23,324 bases of DNA, from NCBI GenBank assembly GCA_008086245.1, contig VSIX01000010.1:1-23324 (forward strand), in the 5' to 3' direction. This document shows, piece after piece, positions 12,978-23,324 of the stretch (positions are counted from its first letter, which is position 1; each line of letters starts with the position of its first letter). The position numbers and the translations under genes are program-made. The stretch is from Candidatus Mcinerneyibacterium aminivorans (GTDB taxonomy: Bacteria; Macinerneyibacteriota; Macinerneyibacteria; Macinerneyibacteriales; Macinerneyibacteriaceae). The notes below the pieces were generated by a model. It saw nothing but the letters and a program-made list of their open reading frames with translations. It was not told the origin of the DNA and did no database searches.

Positions 12978-15506
12978 TTACATGAATGATATTTTATTCT
13001 GTTTTTCTTCTTTTTTTTCTTTACTCTCATTTTTTTCCTTTTTTACTTCGGCATTTTTAATATCTTTTTCAATATCTTTAAGTTTATCATCAAATTTACC
13101 CTCTAAATTAATTATCCTCGCCTTAAGTGATTGAACTGTATCCTTTAATCCTTCGGGACGGGATTTTTGTAATTTTTTAATTTTGTCAGATAATTGATCT
13201 ATCTGTTCTTTATATTCCATAAAGTAATTCAGCATGTCATTTTCTCTCTGCTTTATGTTTTCAATCTTATCAAGTTCTTTTTCTATAGAATCCACTTTTC
13301 TAATCTTTTCAGTTATTTCTTCAATATTAGTAAGGCTATCTTTAAAATCACCAATTTGTTTCAAACTGTGAGAGTACTTATCAACATCTTCAACTTTTTC
13401 CTTTAATTCCGATAATTCAATTTCTACCCCGTTGAATTTTTCCTTTATATCATTCATGGTATCTTTTAAACTTTCGATATTTTTTATTTTATCTTTCAAA
13501 TCGGAATTCTCTCTTTCAAGCCTGTTTACTTTTTTTGTTAATTTCTTTATTTTATTTGTATAATCATTATTATTTACTTCCTGTTCATATTTATCTTTTA
13601 GTGCAACAAGGACCTTTCTTAAAAGCTTTATTTCTTTCTTCATACTGTTAATTTCTTCCCGCTGATTCTGCATTTTTTCATTTTGCTGAAAATTCATCGA
13701 TTTCGAATAATAATCATCCTGTTTAGATTCTTTTTCCTTTTCAGATTTATCAGCTTTAAGGATTCCGGATTCTTCTTCTATCTCAACTTCAATTTCCAGA
13801 TCATCATCGTCTGTTTTTACCGACTCTGTTTCTTCCAGTTTTAAAATAATTTTTTGATACATTTTATCTTTTTTAAATATCTCTTTATTCTCTATTTGGG
13901 AAATATAATCATATGCCTGGGCAAAAGATTGCTGTTTAAAATATGCAACTGCAATATTGTAATATATAGCATCCCTTTCATCCCTTGTAATTTCTTCTGA
14001 GGCTAATACTTCGTGAAATTCTTCAATAGCAGATTCGTATTCTTCTTTTTCTATAAGGCACTGAGCTAACAAATTTAAACTTTTAATCCGGTAATCATCC
14101 ATAAGTGATAATTTTCTAAATTCTTCAATGGCGCTGTCGATAAGTCCCATTTCTTTAAATCCAATCGCCATATCATATCTATTTCTTGGATCTCCTCCCA
14201 GCTGATCTTCAATGCCTTTTTTAAAGCTGGTAATTACATCATCAATTTTAGGTATTAAATTTGAAGATTTATCTTCTATTCCCGTTAAGAGACTTTTATT
14301 TTTATTAATTTCTTTATTGTAACTTTTGAATATATCCTGCAGAGCTGATTCAAGCTCGGAAGTTTGCTGACCGGCTTCCTTAATTTCACCGTCTTCCAAT
14401 TTAAATTCTTCACCTTTTCCTTCACTATCCACTTCATCAAGGTCCACATTTAATCTATCTTTAATTTTATCACTCTGTGATACTTCAACTTCTGATAGGT
14501 CCACACCAATTTTATCTTTATCATCTTTTTCGGAACCCTTTTTCTTTAAAAAGTTTTTAGCCGTTGTATTCTCGGGATCAAATTTTAATACTGTTTGATA
14601 TATTACTTCAGCCCTATCGGGTTCATCATCTTTTATATACTCCGCCATGGATAAATATTCTTCAACTAATCTGTCTGTTTTATCCTGTTCCTTATAAATT
14701 TCAATTAATTTGACTCTTGCCGGTATTTTTTCTTTATTTTTTTCAAGAATTTTCCTCAGCAGTTTTTCTGATTTTTTAAGATTTTTGTTTTCATATAATG
14801 TTGTCGCCATATCAAAAGCCGTATTTAGTGCCGCTTCTTTTTTTTCATTCTTATACAGATAATCAATATAATCATTAAATATGTTAAAATAAATATCATT
14901 ATCCAGCAGATCATTATCCTTGCAGCTTTTGGTTAAATTATTAAAAATATCATCGAGTTCCTCTTTTTTATCTTCATTTAATAATCCATAAAAAATGCTC
15001 TGATATATTCCAAGCATTTTTTGATAATCTTCAATATAGTGATACAAACCAGCCAGTTTTCTTTTTAATTCCATATTATCAGGATTTATATCGACTATTT
15101 TTTCATAAGCTGGAATTGCTTTTTGAATATTTTCATTACGCATATAGTATTCACTGTATTCATTGTAATAATATTCTGCTTCTGATTCAGATCCAATTTT
15201 AACGTATAAATCAGCAATATTCATTTTTAAACTGACATCATTTTTTTCTCTTAACATTTTTTTATAAATTGCAATTGCATTTTGAAAAAATCCTTTTTTC
15301 TCATAGTAATCTGCTACATTTTGAAAAACTTCCATCGCCCTATCTATTTTTCCCATTTTTAGATAGGTATCACCAAGTTTGTTAAGTATTTTGGGGTCAT
15401 TTCCCATGGAGGATAGAAGGTTTTTATATATCTGGATTGCTTTTTTAAACTGTTCCTTTTGTATATATTTTGAGGCTCTTAATAGCTGCTTATTGGTATT
15501 AGCCAT
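12978..15506 (-). CDS. Large cytosolic TPR and coiled-coil protein
   Basis: The 842-residue protein has no signal peptide or membrane helix. Residues 1-320 are TPR-like helical repeats (for example KAIQIYKNLL, RAMEVFQNVADYYEKKG, ENIQKAIPAYEKIVDINPDN). A charged linker (325-425) carries two similar short motifs, VDLSEVE (335-341) and VDLDEVD (354-360). A second TPR block spans about 430-560 and includes DPRNRYDMAIGFKEMGLIDS. After another acidic linker, residues 606-815 form a long coiled coil, ending in a lysine/glutamate-rich tail. The plan is that of a scaffold. TPR proteins of this type sit beside pilus and motility genes in deltaproteobacteria, from memory, but no function is known. It follows the PilT-type gene by 10 bases and precedes the ExeA-like gene by 13. 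Confidence 0.8.
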   Translation of the reverse strand: MANTNKQLLRASKYIQKEQFKKAIQIYKNLLSSMGNDPKILNKLGDTYLKMGKIDRAMEVFQNVADYYEKKGFFQNAIAIYKKMLREKNDVSLKMNIADLYVKIGSESEAEYYYNEYSEYYMRNENIQKAIPAYEKIVDINPDNMELKRKLAGLYHYIEDYQKMLGIYQSIFYGLLNEDKKEELDDIFNNLTKSCKDNDLLDNDIYFNIFNDYIDYLYKNEKKEAALNTAFDMATTLYENKNLKKSEKLLRKILEKNKEKIPARVKLIEIYKEQDKTDRLVEEYLSMAEYIKDDEPDRAEVIYQTVLKFDPENTTAKNFLKKKGSEKDDKDKIGVDLSEVEVSQSDKIKDRLNVDLDEVDSEGKGEEFKLEDGEIKEAGQQTSELESALQDIFKSYNKEINKNKSLLTGIEDKSSNLIPKIDDVITSFKKGIEDQLGGDPRNRYDMAIGFKEMGLIDSAIEEFRKLSLMDDYRIKSLNLLAQCLIEKEEYESAIEEFHEVLASEEITRDERDAIYYNIAVAYFKQQSFAQAYDYISQIENKEIFKKDKMYQKIILKLEETESVKTDDDDLEIEVEIEEESGILKADKSEKEKESKQDDYYSKSMNFQQNEKMQNQREEINSMKKEIKLLRKVLVALKDKYEQEVNNNDYTNKIKKLTKKVNRLERENSDLKDKIKNIESLKDTMNDIKEKFNGVEIELSELKEKVEDVDKYSHSLKQIGDFKDSLTNIEEITEKIRKVDSIEKELDKIENIKQRENDMLNYFMEYKEQIDQLSDKIKKLQKSRPEGLKDTVQSLKARIINLEGKFDDKLKDIEKDIKNAEVKKEKNESKEKKEEKQNKISFM

Positions 15507-15516
15507 AAATTATAAA

Positions 15517-16614
15517 TTATTCCTCCTCCCACATATCAGACATATCGGATGAATCAATTCCCTGAACTTTAAGTTTAAAATCATCGGGATTACTTGATTG
15601 CTTTAATGCCTCTTCAAGTGTAATGAGCCCATTTTGGTAGAGAGCCATAATAGACTGATCGAATGTCTGCATTCCATACTGATCACCTTTTTTAATGGCA
15701 GAATGTATTTTATAAGTTTCTTTTTTATCTTTAATCATATCCTGAACATGAGGAGTATTAATTAAAAGTTCAACTGCAGGAACCCTGCCCACTCCACTTG
15801 CTTTTTTTATAAGTCTTAAAGAAATAACAGCTTTCAATGTAGATGCAAGCTGTATTCGGATCTGCTCCTGTTGATGAGGTGGATAATAACCGATAATTCT
15901 ATTAATTGTTTGCACCGCATTAGTAGTATGTAGTGTACTCATTACCAGATGACCTGTATCTGCAGCGGTAATAGCCGTTCCAATTGTTTCTTTATCCCTC
16001 ATTTCACCAATCATAATTACATCGGGGTCCTGTCTCAATATTCTTCTTAACGCCTGAGAAAAACTTTCCGTATCTGCTCCAACTTCCCTCTGATTTATGA
16101 TGCTTTTCTTATCTTTAAATAAAAATTCTATAGGGTCTTCAATGGTAATTACATGTTTTCTTTCTATAGAGTTTACATAATCTATCATGGACGCCAGGGT
16201 TGTAGATTTTCCACTTCCTGTCGTTCCCGTAACCAGAATTAAACCGCGGGGGGATAGAGATAAAGATTTCAATTTTTCTGGCAAATTTAATTCATCAATA
16301 TTTTTTATATCAACAGAAATTTTTCTTAAGGCAATTGCAACAGCGCCTCTTGCTATAAAGCAGTTTATTCTAAACCTTCCCATACCCCTGATTCCTACTG
16401 AAAAGTCCAGTTCTTTTTCATTCTCAAATTTTTGAAACTGCTCCTCACTCATAAACTGCTTTGCAATAGTAAATGTATGTTCGGGAGCCAGATTTTTATC
16501 ATTTATTGGAACAAGCTTCCCATCAATTCTTAACATAGGCGGACTTCCAACCTTAAAATGCAAATCGGAAGCACCCTCATCAAGCATTTTACGAAGAATT
16601 TCATAAAGTTTCAT
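15517..16614 (-). CDS. PilT/PilU-family twisting-motility ATPase
   Basis: This hexameric-type ATPase family drives type IV pilus retraction. The 365-residue product has the N-terminal ASDLHFKVGSPPMLRIDG (15-32), Walker A GTTGSGKS (130-137), the Asp box ITIEDPIE (156-163), Walker B DVIMIGEMRD (198-207) and the His box STLHTTNA (226-233), all intact. At the C-terminus the AIRNLIRE motif of classical PilT is not present; the equivalent place reads PHVQDMIK (288-295), followed by GMQTFDQSI and SSNPDDF, which is closer to PilU-type paralogs. The tail DMSDMWEEE is acidic. The start overlaps the EF-P stop by 4 bases (ATGA), with GGAAAGGG as ribosome site. No pilin, PilB, PilC or secretin gene is in the window, so the machine it serves must be encoded elsewhere. 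Confidence 0.93.
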   Translation of the reverse strand: MKLYEILRKMLDEGASDLHFKVGSPPMLRIDGKLVPINDKNLAPEHTFTIAKQFMSEEQFQKFENEKELDFSVGIRGMGRFRINCFIARGAVAIALRKISVDIKNIDELNLPEKLKSLSLSPRGLILVTGTTGSGKSTTLASMIDYVNSIERKHVITIEDPIEFLFKDKKSIINQREVGADTESFSQALRRILRQDPDVIMIGEMRDKETIGTAITAADTGHLVMSTLHTTNAVQTINRIIGYYPPHQQEQIRIQLASTLKAVISLRLIKKASGVGRVPAVELLINTPHVQDMIKDKKETYKIHSAIKKGDQYGMQTFDQSIMALYQNGLITLEEALKQSSNPDDFKLKVQGIDSSDMSDMWEEE

Positions 16615-17180
16615 GTATTTACCCTTTCCACATATTCGCCGGATCTGGTATCCACCTTAACAACTTCACCTCTTTCAATAAAAAGAGGCACTTTTACCTT
16701 TAAACCTGTTTCCAGCTTTGCTTCTTTTGTTGCGTTAGAAACGGTATCTCCCTTAACAGCCGGTTTAGTATCAGTAATTTTTAAATTAACAAAAGTAGGT
16801 AATTTAACACCGAGGGGTTTCTCCCCATACATTAAAAGCTCTACTTCCATTTGTTCTTTTAAAAAATCTTTTATATCTTCTACCATATTTTCCGACAGAG
16901 GTACCTGTTCATAAGTTCTCGTATTCATGAAATAATAAAGATCATTGTTTTCATATAAATACTGTGCTTTTCTTAATTCCAGTCTAACTTCATTTATTTT
17001 ATCGGATTGTTTATAAGTTTTTTTTACGGTACGACCGGTGTCAACATTTTTCAGGGTTACCCTGCAAAAAGCTTTTCCCTTACCAGGTTTAACATGATCT
17101 GCCTCAACAACCCAGTAAAGAGTATCCTCTTTTTCAATAGCCATTCCGGTTCTGATATCATTTATACCAACTACACCCAT
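16611..17180 (-). CDS. efp: Translation elongation factor P
   Basis: EF-P binds the ribosome between the P and E sites and relieves stalling on runs of prolines. The 189-residue length is normal for the three-domain protein. The N-terminal KOW-like domain contains VKPGKGKAF (30-38) with Lys34 at the loop tip, the position that is modified in lysine-type EF-P; the middle domain has YYFMNTRTYEQVPL, and the C-terminal OB domain has the signature segment GLKVKVPLFIERGEVVKVDTR. No modification enzyme (EpmA, EpmB or EarP) is in view. GGAG precedes the ATG, 15 bases after the Roadblock gene. Its position between a Roadblock protein and a PilT-type ATPase is notable. Confidence 0.97.
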   Translation of the reverse strand: MGVVGINDIRTGMAIEKEDTLYWVVEADHVKPGKGKAFCRVTLKNVDTGRTVKKTYKQSDKINEVRLELRKAQYLYENNDLYYFMNTRTYEQVPLSENMVEDIKDFLKEQMEVELLMYGEKPLGVKLPTFVNLKITDTKPAVKGDTVSNATKEAKLETGLKVKVPLFIERGEVVKVDTRSGEYVERVNT

Positions 17181-17195
17181 TTAAAAATTCTCCTT

Positions 17196-17558
17196 CTATT
17201 TTAGTTCTTTTCTAAACATCTTTGCCACTTTATATAAATAGTATCTAGCAATCTTTATATTGACTGCATGTGTACATACCATGCTCACAAAGTAATCATC
17301 TGTTACCATACGAACAAGAATTATATAATTTTTTGTTATAGTAATGTCTTCCTTTATTCTTCCGATATTCATATCTCTTAACACATTTGCTTTACTAACA
17401 AGAAAGCTTGTAATTTTTTCATCCCCAAGATCTACCTCGGGAGGTAAAACATTATCAGTTGAGCTTGCAATACCTAACCCATCAGATCCGCAAAATGTAA
17501 CATAGATAGCTCCCTTTACCTTGCTCATAACTTCATCTAAGACTTTTTTATAATCCAT
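17196..17558 (-). CDS. Roadblock/LC7-domain protein (MglB-like)
   Basis: The 120-residue protein fits a single Roadblock/LC7 domain: an N-terminal helix (1-15), then KGAIYVTFCGSDGLGIASS, where the DGLGIASS turn is typical, a central helix (about 48-62), two strands around DITITKNYIILVRMVTDDYFVSMVC, and a last helix rich in Lys/Arg. Bacterial members such as MglB act as activating or scaffold partners of small Ras-like GTPases (MglA) that set cell polarity and direct type IV pili in Myxococcus and Thermus. No MglA-like GTPase is in the window. I chose the second of two adjacent ATGs (17558) since AGGGAG is only 2 bases from the first and 5 from the second. It follows the acidic TPR gene by 14 bases. 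Confidence 0.72.
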   Translation of the reverse strand: MDYKKVLDEVMSKVKGAIYVTFCGSDGLGIASSTDNVLPPEVDLGDEKITSFLVSKANVLRDMNIGRIKEDITITKNYIILVRMVTDDYFVSMVCTHAVNIKIARYYLYKVAKMFRKELK

Positions 17559-17572
17559 CATTTCTCCCTCGT

Positions 17573-19696
17573 TTAAAGATTATTAAGCCATTCTTCTAAA
17601 TCATCATCACTATTCTTATTTTTATCCTTTTTTTGTTTTTCTTTAGCGATGTCTTCCAGTGATTCTTCTTCCTCTCCAAGAGAAATATCCCTTAAACCAT
17701 TCATTTTATCCTGCTCTTCTTCATCATCTTCTTCTTCAAATTCAAGCTCATCAAACTCTTCCTCTTCCTCAATAATTGTTTCTTCTTCCAGATCATCAAT
17801 TTCATCATTATCTATTTCTTCCTCAATATCACTATCATTTATATCAAGGTTTCCATTTCCATTAAAATTCTCAAGTTTTTCATCATTATTTTCAGATTCA
17901 ATATCCAATTTCTCCGATTCAATTTTTTTCTTCCCTTTAAATTTTTGTTTTTTTTCTTCAATTTTTTTCTCCTCGAGATTTACTTCCTTTTTCCCCTCGA
18001 ATTCTGCCTTTATATCTTCACTTATATCTAATTCCTCTTCACTATCCAGTTTAACTTCAAAAGAATCTTCCAGGCTTCCATCTTCTTCTTTCTTACCTTG
18101 AGCATTCTCCAATTCTGAAAGTATCTCTTTGTCCTGTTTGCTTTTTTTAATTTCTTTTTCTTTTTCCTTTTCATCCAAATTCTTTTCTGCCTCTTTAACG
18201 AGTTCATTTAGATCCTCATCATCCTCAAGTTCATCTTCTAAAGAATAATATGCATCATCTCTAACAGAAAAATCTTCTTCCTCTTTTTCCTGCTTTTCTT
18301 TTTCTCCCTTTATAGTAGTCTGAGCTTCTTCTTTTTCAATAGATTTATCCTCTTCAATTCCTTCCTGTTCGGCCTCTTTTTCATAATCTTCTAATGTTTT
18401 CTTTTTTTCAATTTCAGCACCGCTTTCTTTCAGGTCGCTGTATTCCTCTTCAGTAGCTTTTTTATCATATTTCTTTTCCATTTTTTCAATATCCTGTTTT
18501 TCTTCCATTTCGAGAGCTTCATCTGTTTCTTCGGCATTTTCTCCCATAATTCCCTGATATCCCATCACATTTTCTGTATCTGAAACTTCTACATCTTCCT
18601 CTTCACTTTCAGGGGTTATCTCTGAACTGGTAGACTCTACGGATAAACCGCTCATTTCTACTGCATCTTCTTCAACCTGACTCTGAAAAAATTCCTGATT
18701 TCCCATAATTGAACTGGCTCCATCTACTTCACTTTCTTCTGATTCATTTTGTTCTCCGGTGCCAATAATTTCTCTACCTTCAATCTCATATCCCTCTTCT
18801 TCCATCTCTTCATCCTGCAGCTTTCCGGTTATGTACTCTGCTTCTTTTTGAAATCCTGCCTTAAAATAAATATCTGAAAGAAACTTGGAATAATTGCTCA
18901 TACTCTCCATAATTTGTTTAACAATTCCTTCTTGGGAAGGTAATGATGACAGTTCAAGATGAAATTCTATTGTTTCAGTTTCTTTTTCCCCTATTTGTTG
19001 CTTTTCTAATTCCTTTTGTTTTTCAACTTCTTTATCCTGTTCATATTTGATTTTTTCTGATGGAGATTCCTTAGAAGCTGCCTCCTGTTCCATTTCTTCA
19101 GCCTGCTGTTTTTCCTCTTCTTTGGGCATTTGAAGGTCTTCTTCCGGTTCAGGTCTGCTTTTTTCAATTTCTGGAACAGATTCCTGTATCCCGGTTTCGT
19201 AATCCTTTTCTTCTTCACCTGGTTTCTGCAAATCGTCTGTGAAATCCCTCTTTTGTTCATCTTTTTTTACTTCATCAGTCAGATTATTTTTGATTTTTGT
19301 ATATTTTTCCTGATAATCCTGGTTCATGGGATCGAGAAACAGTAATTTATCATAAATTTTTTCCGCTTCCCCATAATTTTTTTCATTTAAATATATTTCA
19401 CCAAGGCCCTTTAATGCAGTTGCATTATCGGAACTTTTTGCCAGCACTTCTTCAAATTCTTTTTTTGCTTTTTCAAAATTTCCTTTTTTCATGAAACTTT
19501 TCGCTAATAAGACCTTACCAGGAGTAAAGTTGGGAAGTTCTTCAACACCTTCTTTTGCAATCTCAATAGCTTCTTCAACTTCTCCACGGGATAAAAGTTC
19601 ATTTCCCAGAGAAACAAATGCACGGGGATCCTTTTTAATAGATTTTATGTATTTTTTTAATTCAGGATCATCATACAGCTCTTTATCATAATCCAT
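17573..19696 (-). CDS. TPR protein with a very long acidic tail
   Basis: The 707-residue protein starts with four TPR-like repeats (about 20-135, e.g. EEAIEIAKEGVEELPNFTPG, EAEKIYDKLLFLDPMN). From 140 to the end it is dominated by Glu, Asp and Lys and is predicted disordered, apart from a short hydrophobic island (about 242-293, containing LPSQEGIVKQIMESM and GFQKEAEYITGKL) that looks like a pair of helices. Residues 328-388 repeat a short MGNQ/MGYQ/MGEN-like motif. The chain ends in a compact peptide, DDDLEEWLNNL (697-707), whose Trp/Leu pattern stands out after hundreds of charged residues and could be a docking motif. There is no signal peptide. It is first in the PilT-containing gene set, with GGGGG before the ATG. 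I recognise no named family. Confidence 0.75.
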   Translation of the reverse strand: MDYDKELYDDPELKKYIKSIKKDPRAFVSLGNELLSRGEVEEAIEIAKEGVEELPNFTPGKVLLAKSFMKKGNFEKAKKEFEEVLAKSSDNATALKGLGEIYLNEKNYGEAEKIYDKLLFLDPMNQDYQEKYTKIKNNLTDEVKKDEQKRDFTDDLQKPGEEEKDYETGIQESVPEIEKSRPEPEEDLQMPKEEEKQQAEEMEQEAASKESPSEKIKYEQDKEVEKQKELEKQQIGEKETETIEFHLELSSLPSQEGIVKQIMESMSNYSKFLSDIYFKAGFQKEAEYITGKLQDEEMEEEGYEIEGREIIGTGEQNESEESEVDGASSIMGNQEFFQSQVEEDAVEMSGLSVESTSSEITPESEEEDVEVSDTENVMGYQGIMGENAEETDEALEMEEKQDIEKMEKKYDKKATEEEYSDLKESGAEIEKKKTLEDYEKEAEQEGIEEDKSIEKEEAQTTIKGEKEKQEKEEEDFSVRDDAYYSLEDELEDDEDLNELVKEAEKNLDEKEKEKEIKKSKQDKEILSELENAQGKKEEDGSLEDSFEVKLDSEEELDISEDIKAEFEGKKEVNLEEKKIEEKKQKFKGKKKIESEKLDIESENNDEKLENFNGNGNLDINDSDIEEEIDNDEIDDLEEETIIEEEEEFDELEFEEEDDEEEQDKMNGLRDISLGEEEESLEDIAKEKQKKDKNKNSDDDLEEWLNNL

Positions 19697-19721
19697 AATT
19701 ACTACCCCCTTATTCTTATTA

Positions 19722-19749
19722 AATATATCAATAATATATTAAATGTCAA
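19722..19749 (-). promoter_or_regulatory. Strong promoter of the TPR-Roadblock-EF-P-PilT gene set
   Basis: On the minus strand a perfect TTGACA (19749-19744), a 16-base spacer and TATATT (19727-19722) with the extended -10 element TGA directly before it lie 26 bases upstream of the TPR gene ATG, in the 78-base gap after the glycosyltransferase gene. This is the best candidate start for the long run of genes down to the outer-membrane protein. Confidence 0.72.
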
Positions 19750-19774
19750 TATATTTAAACTAAATACATTAATA

Positions 19775-22951
<3,177 letters not shown>

Positions 22952-22952
22952 T

Positions 22953-22976
22953 TAAAAATCGCTTGCGGGATTTTTA
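22953..22976. repeat. Hairpin next to the ligA promoter
   Basis: TAAAAATC/GATTTTTA form an 8-bp stem around GCTTGCGG. The outer arms are the same as those in the rtcB stop-codon hairpin (AAAAATC/GATTTTT), while the inner bases differ, suggesting one repeat family. It could also end transcription coming from outside the window toward ligA. Confidence 0.45.
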
Positions 22977-22977
22977 G

Positions 22978-23005
22978 TGAATAGTCAATAGTAAATAGTG
23001 AATAG
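22978..23005. repeat. Tandem seven-base repeat, TNAATAG x4
   Basis: Four contiguous heptamers, TGAATAG, TCAATAG, TAAATAG and TGAATAG, differ only in the second base. This is the clearest of the heptamer tracts in the window and lies in gene-free DNA next to the hairpin at 22953-22976. Confidence 0.65.
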
Positions 23006-23041
23006 CTTATAAGTTATACCTTAGAAGATAAAACTTAACAG

Positions 23042-23321
23042 TCATGTCTTTGAAGAAAAAATTAAAAGTTCATTCAAAGCTGTATGTAAGATTATTTTCT
23101 CAGATTTTAGAAAATCTTCCTCGTAATGACATACAAAAATTGCTGTCGCAATTTTTAGTTTAAGTCTAAGTTTAAGTCTAAGTAAAAAATTAAATGTTAT
23201 ACAAGAAGATTCCGGGATTTCACTTCGCTTCACCCGGAATATGCATAATTGAAACACATAAGTAATGAAAATTCCTGACGGATATGAATTTCTTTTATTT
23301 ATTCTTAGTTCAGGAATCTTC
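23042..23321. repeat. Gene-free tract of hairpins at the window end
   Basis: No credible gene is seen from 22900 to 23324. The tract has inverted repeats CTTTGAA/TTCAAAG (23048-23079), TGTATGT/ACATACA (23081-23135), AAAAATTGC/GCAATTTTT with loop TGTC (23135-23156), ATTCCGGG/CCCGGAAT (23209-23240) whose loop contains CACTTCGCTTCA, and ATTCCTGA/TCAGGAAT (23271-23317). GAAGATTCC (23205-23213) recurs inverted as GGAATCTTC (23313-23321), bounding a 117-base unit. On the minus strand 23131-23112 reads GTCATTACGAGGAAGATTTT, similar from memory to a GTCATTGCGAGG-type interspersed repeat known in many bacteria. This looks like a mosaic of non-coding repeat modules. Confidence 0.6.
23159..23182. repeat. 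Tandem six-base repeat, TYTAAG x4
   Basis: TTTAAG, TCTAAG, TTTAAG and TCTAAG follow each other, i.e. a 12-base unit twice, directly after the AAAAATTGC hairpin and before the 117-base inverted-repeat unit. Confidence 0.55.
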
Positions 23322-23324
23322 TCA

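Noticed and set aside
17649-18101. Serine-rich 150-residue plus-strand frame
   Set aside because: It is the reverse-strand shadow of the Glu/Asp-rich tail of the TPR gene; GAA/GAT codons read backwards give serine and phenylalanine runs. It has no ribosome site.
23042-23257. 71-residue minus-strand frame at the window end
   Set aside because: The peptide includes phrases such as VKRSEIPES and CHYEEDFL that arise when interspersed repeats are translated; the DNA is made of inverted and tandem repeats.

Overview
This 23.3 kb window is AT-rich bacterial chromosome, and everything recognisable in it is housekeeping or cell-envelope function. Two sequence signs point to a diderm (Gram-negative-type) bacterium: a predicted outer-membrane beta-barrel with a signal peptide, and secreted DUF4197 and YfiR-like proteins. 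SecD/SecF, an NAD-dependent DNA ligase, EF-P and a PilT-type ATPase are clearly bacterial. I cannot place it in a phylum; a poorly cultured, low-GC diderm lineage is my guess. No phage, integrase, transposase, CRISPR array or plasmid function is visible.

Layout. Positions 1-126 (minus) hold tRNA-Glu (cut by the window edge) and tRNA-Lys, with one strong promoter. A YfiR-like gene (minus) and an EamA transporter (plus) diverge from a shared promoter region near 840-935. rtcB, the RNA ligase, follows on plus. Between rtcB and the converging DUF4197 gene lies about 485 bp with no gene but packed with small hairpins and seven-base tandem repeats. From 4036 to 22899 every gene is on the minus strand.

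The minus-strand block reads, in transcription order: ligA and a GT4 glycosyltransferase (own promoter); then, from a strong extended -10 promoter at 19722-19749, an acidic TPR protein, a Roadblock/LC7 protein, EF-P, a PilT/PilU-type ATPase, a second TPR/coiled-coil protein, an ExeA-type AAA ATPase, a PHP phosphoesterase and an outer-membrane protein; then secD, secF, a DUF456 membrane protein, recJ and archease; and last, with a candidate promoter of its own, the DUF4197 gene. Most junctions in the block are overlaps (ATGA, TAATG, one of 44 bp) or gaps of under 20 bases.

How the genes may work together. The PilT-type ATPase, Roadblock protein, ExeA-like ATPase and two cytosolic TPR scaffolds form a plausible module for powering, placing or regulating type IV pili or another envelope machine; this is inference from family and adjacency, since no pilin or MglA is present. 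RtcB and archease are an RNA-ligase/activator pair whose genes converge 1.3 kb apart but are not co-transcribed. SecD/SecF assist protein export. The final 425 bp (22900-23324) hold the ligA promoter and another gene-free tract of hairpins and short tandem repeats like that after rtcB. These two repeat tracts and the Roadblock/TPR/PilT/ExeA cluster are the least explained parts of the window.
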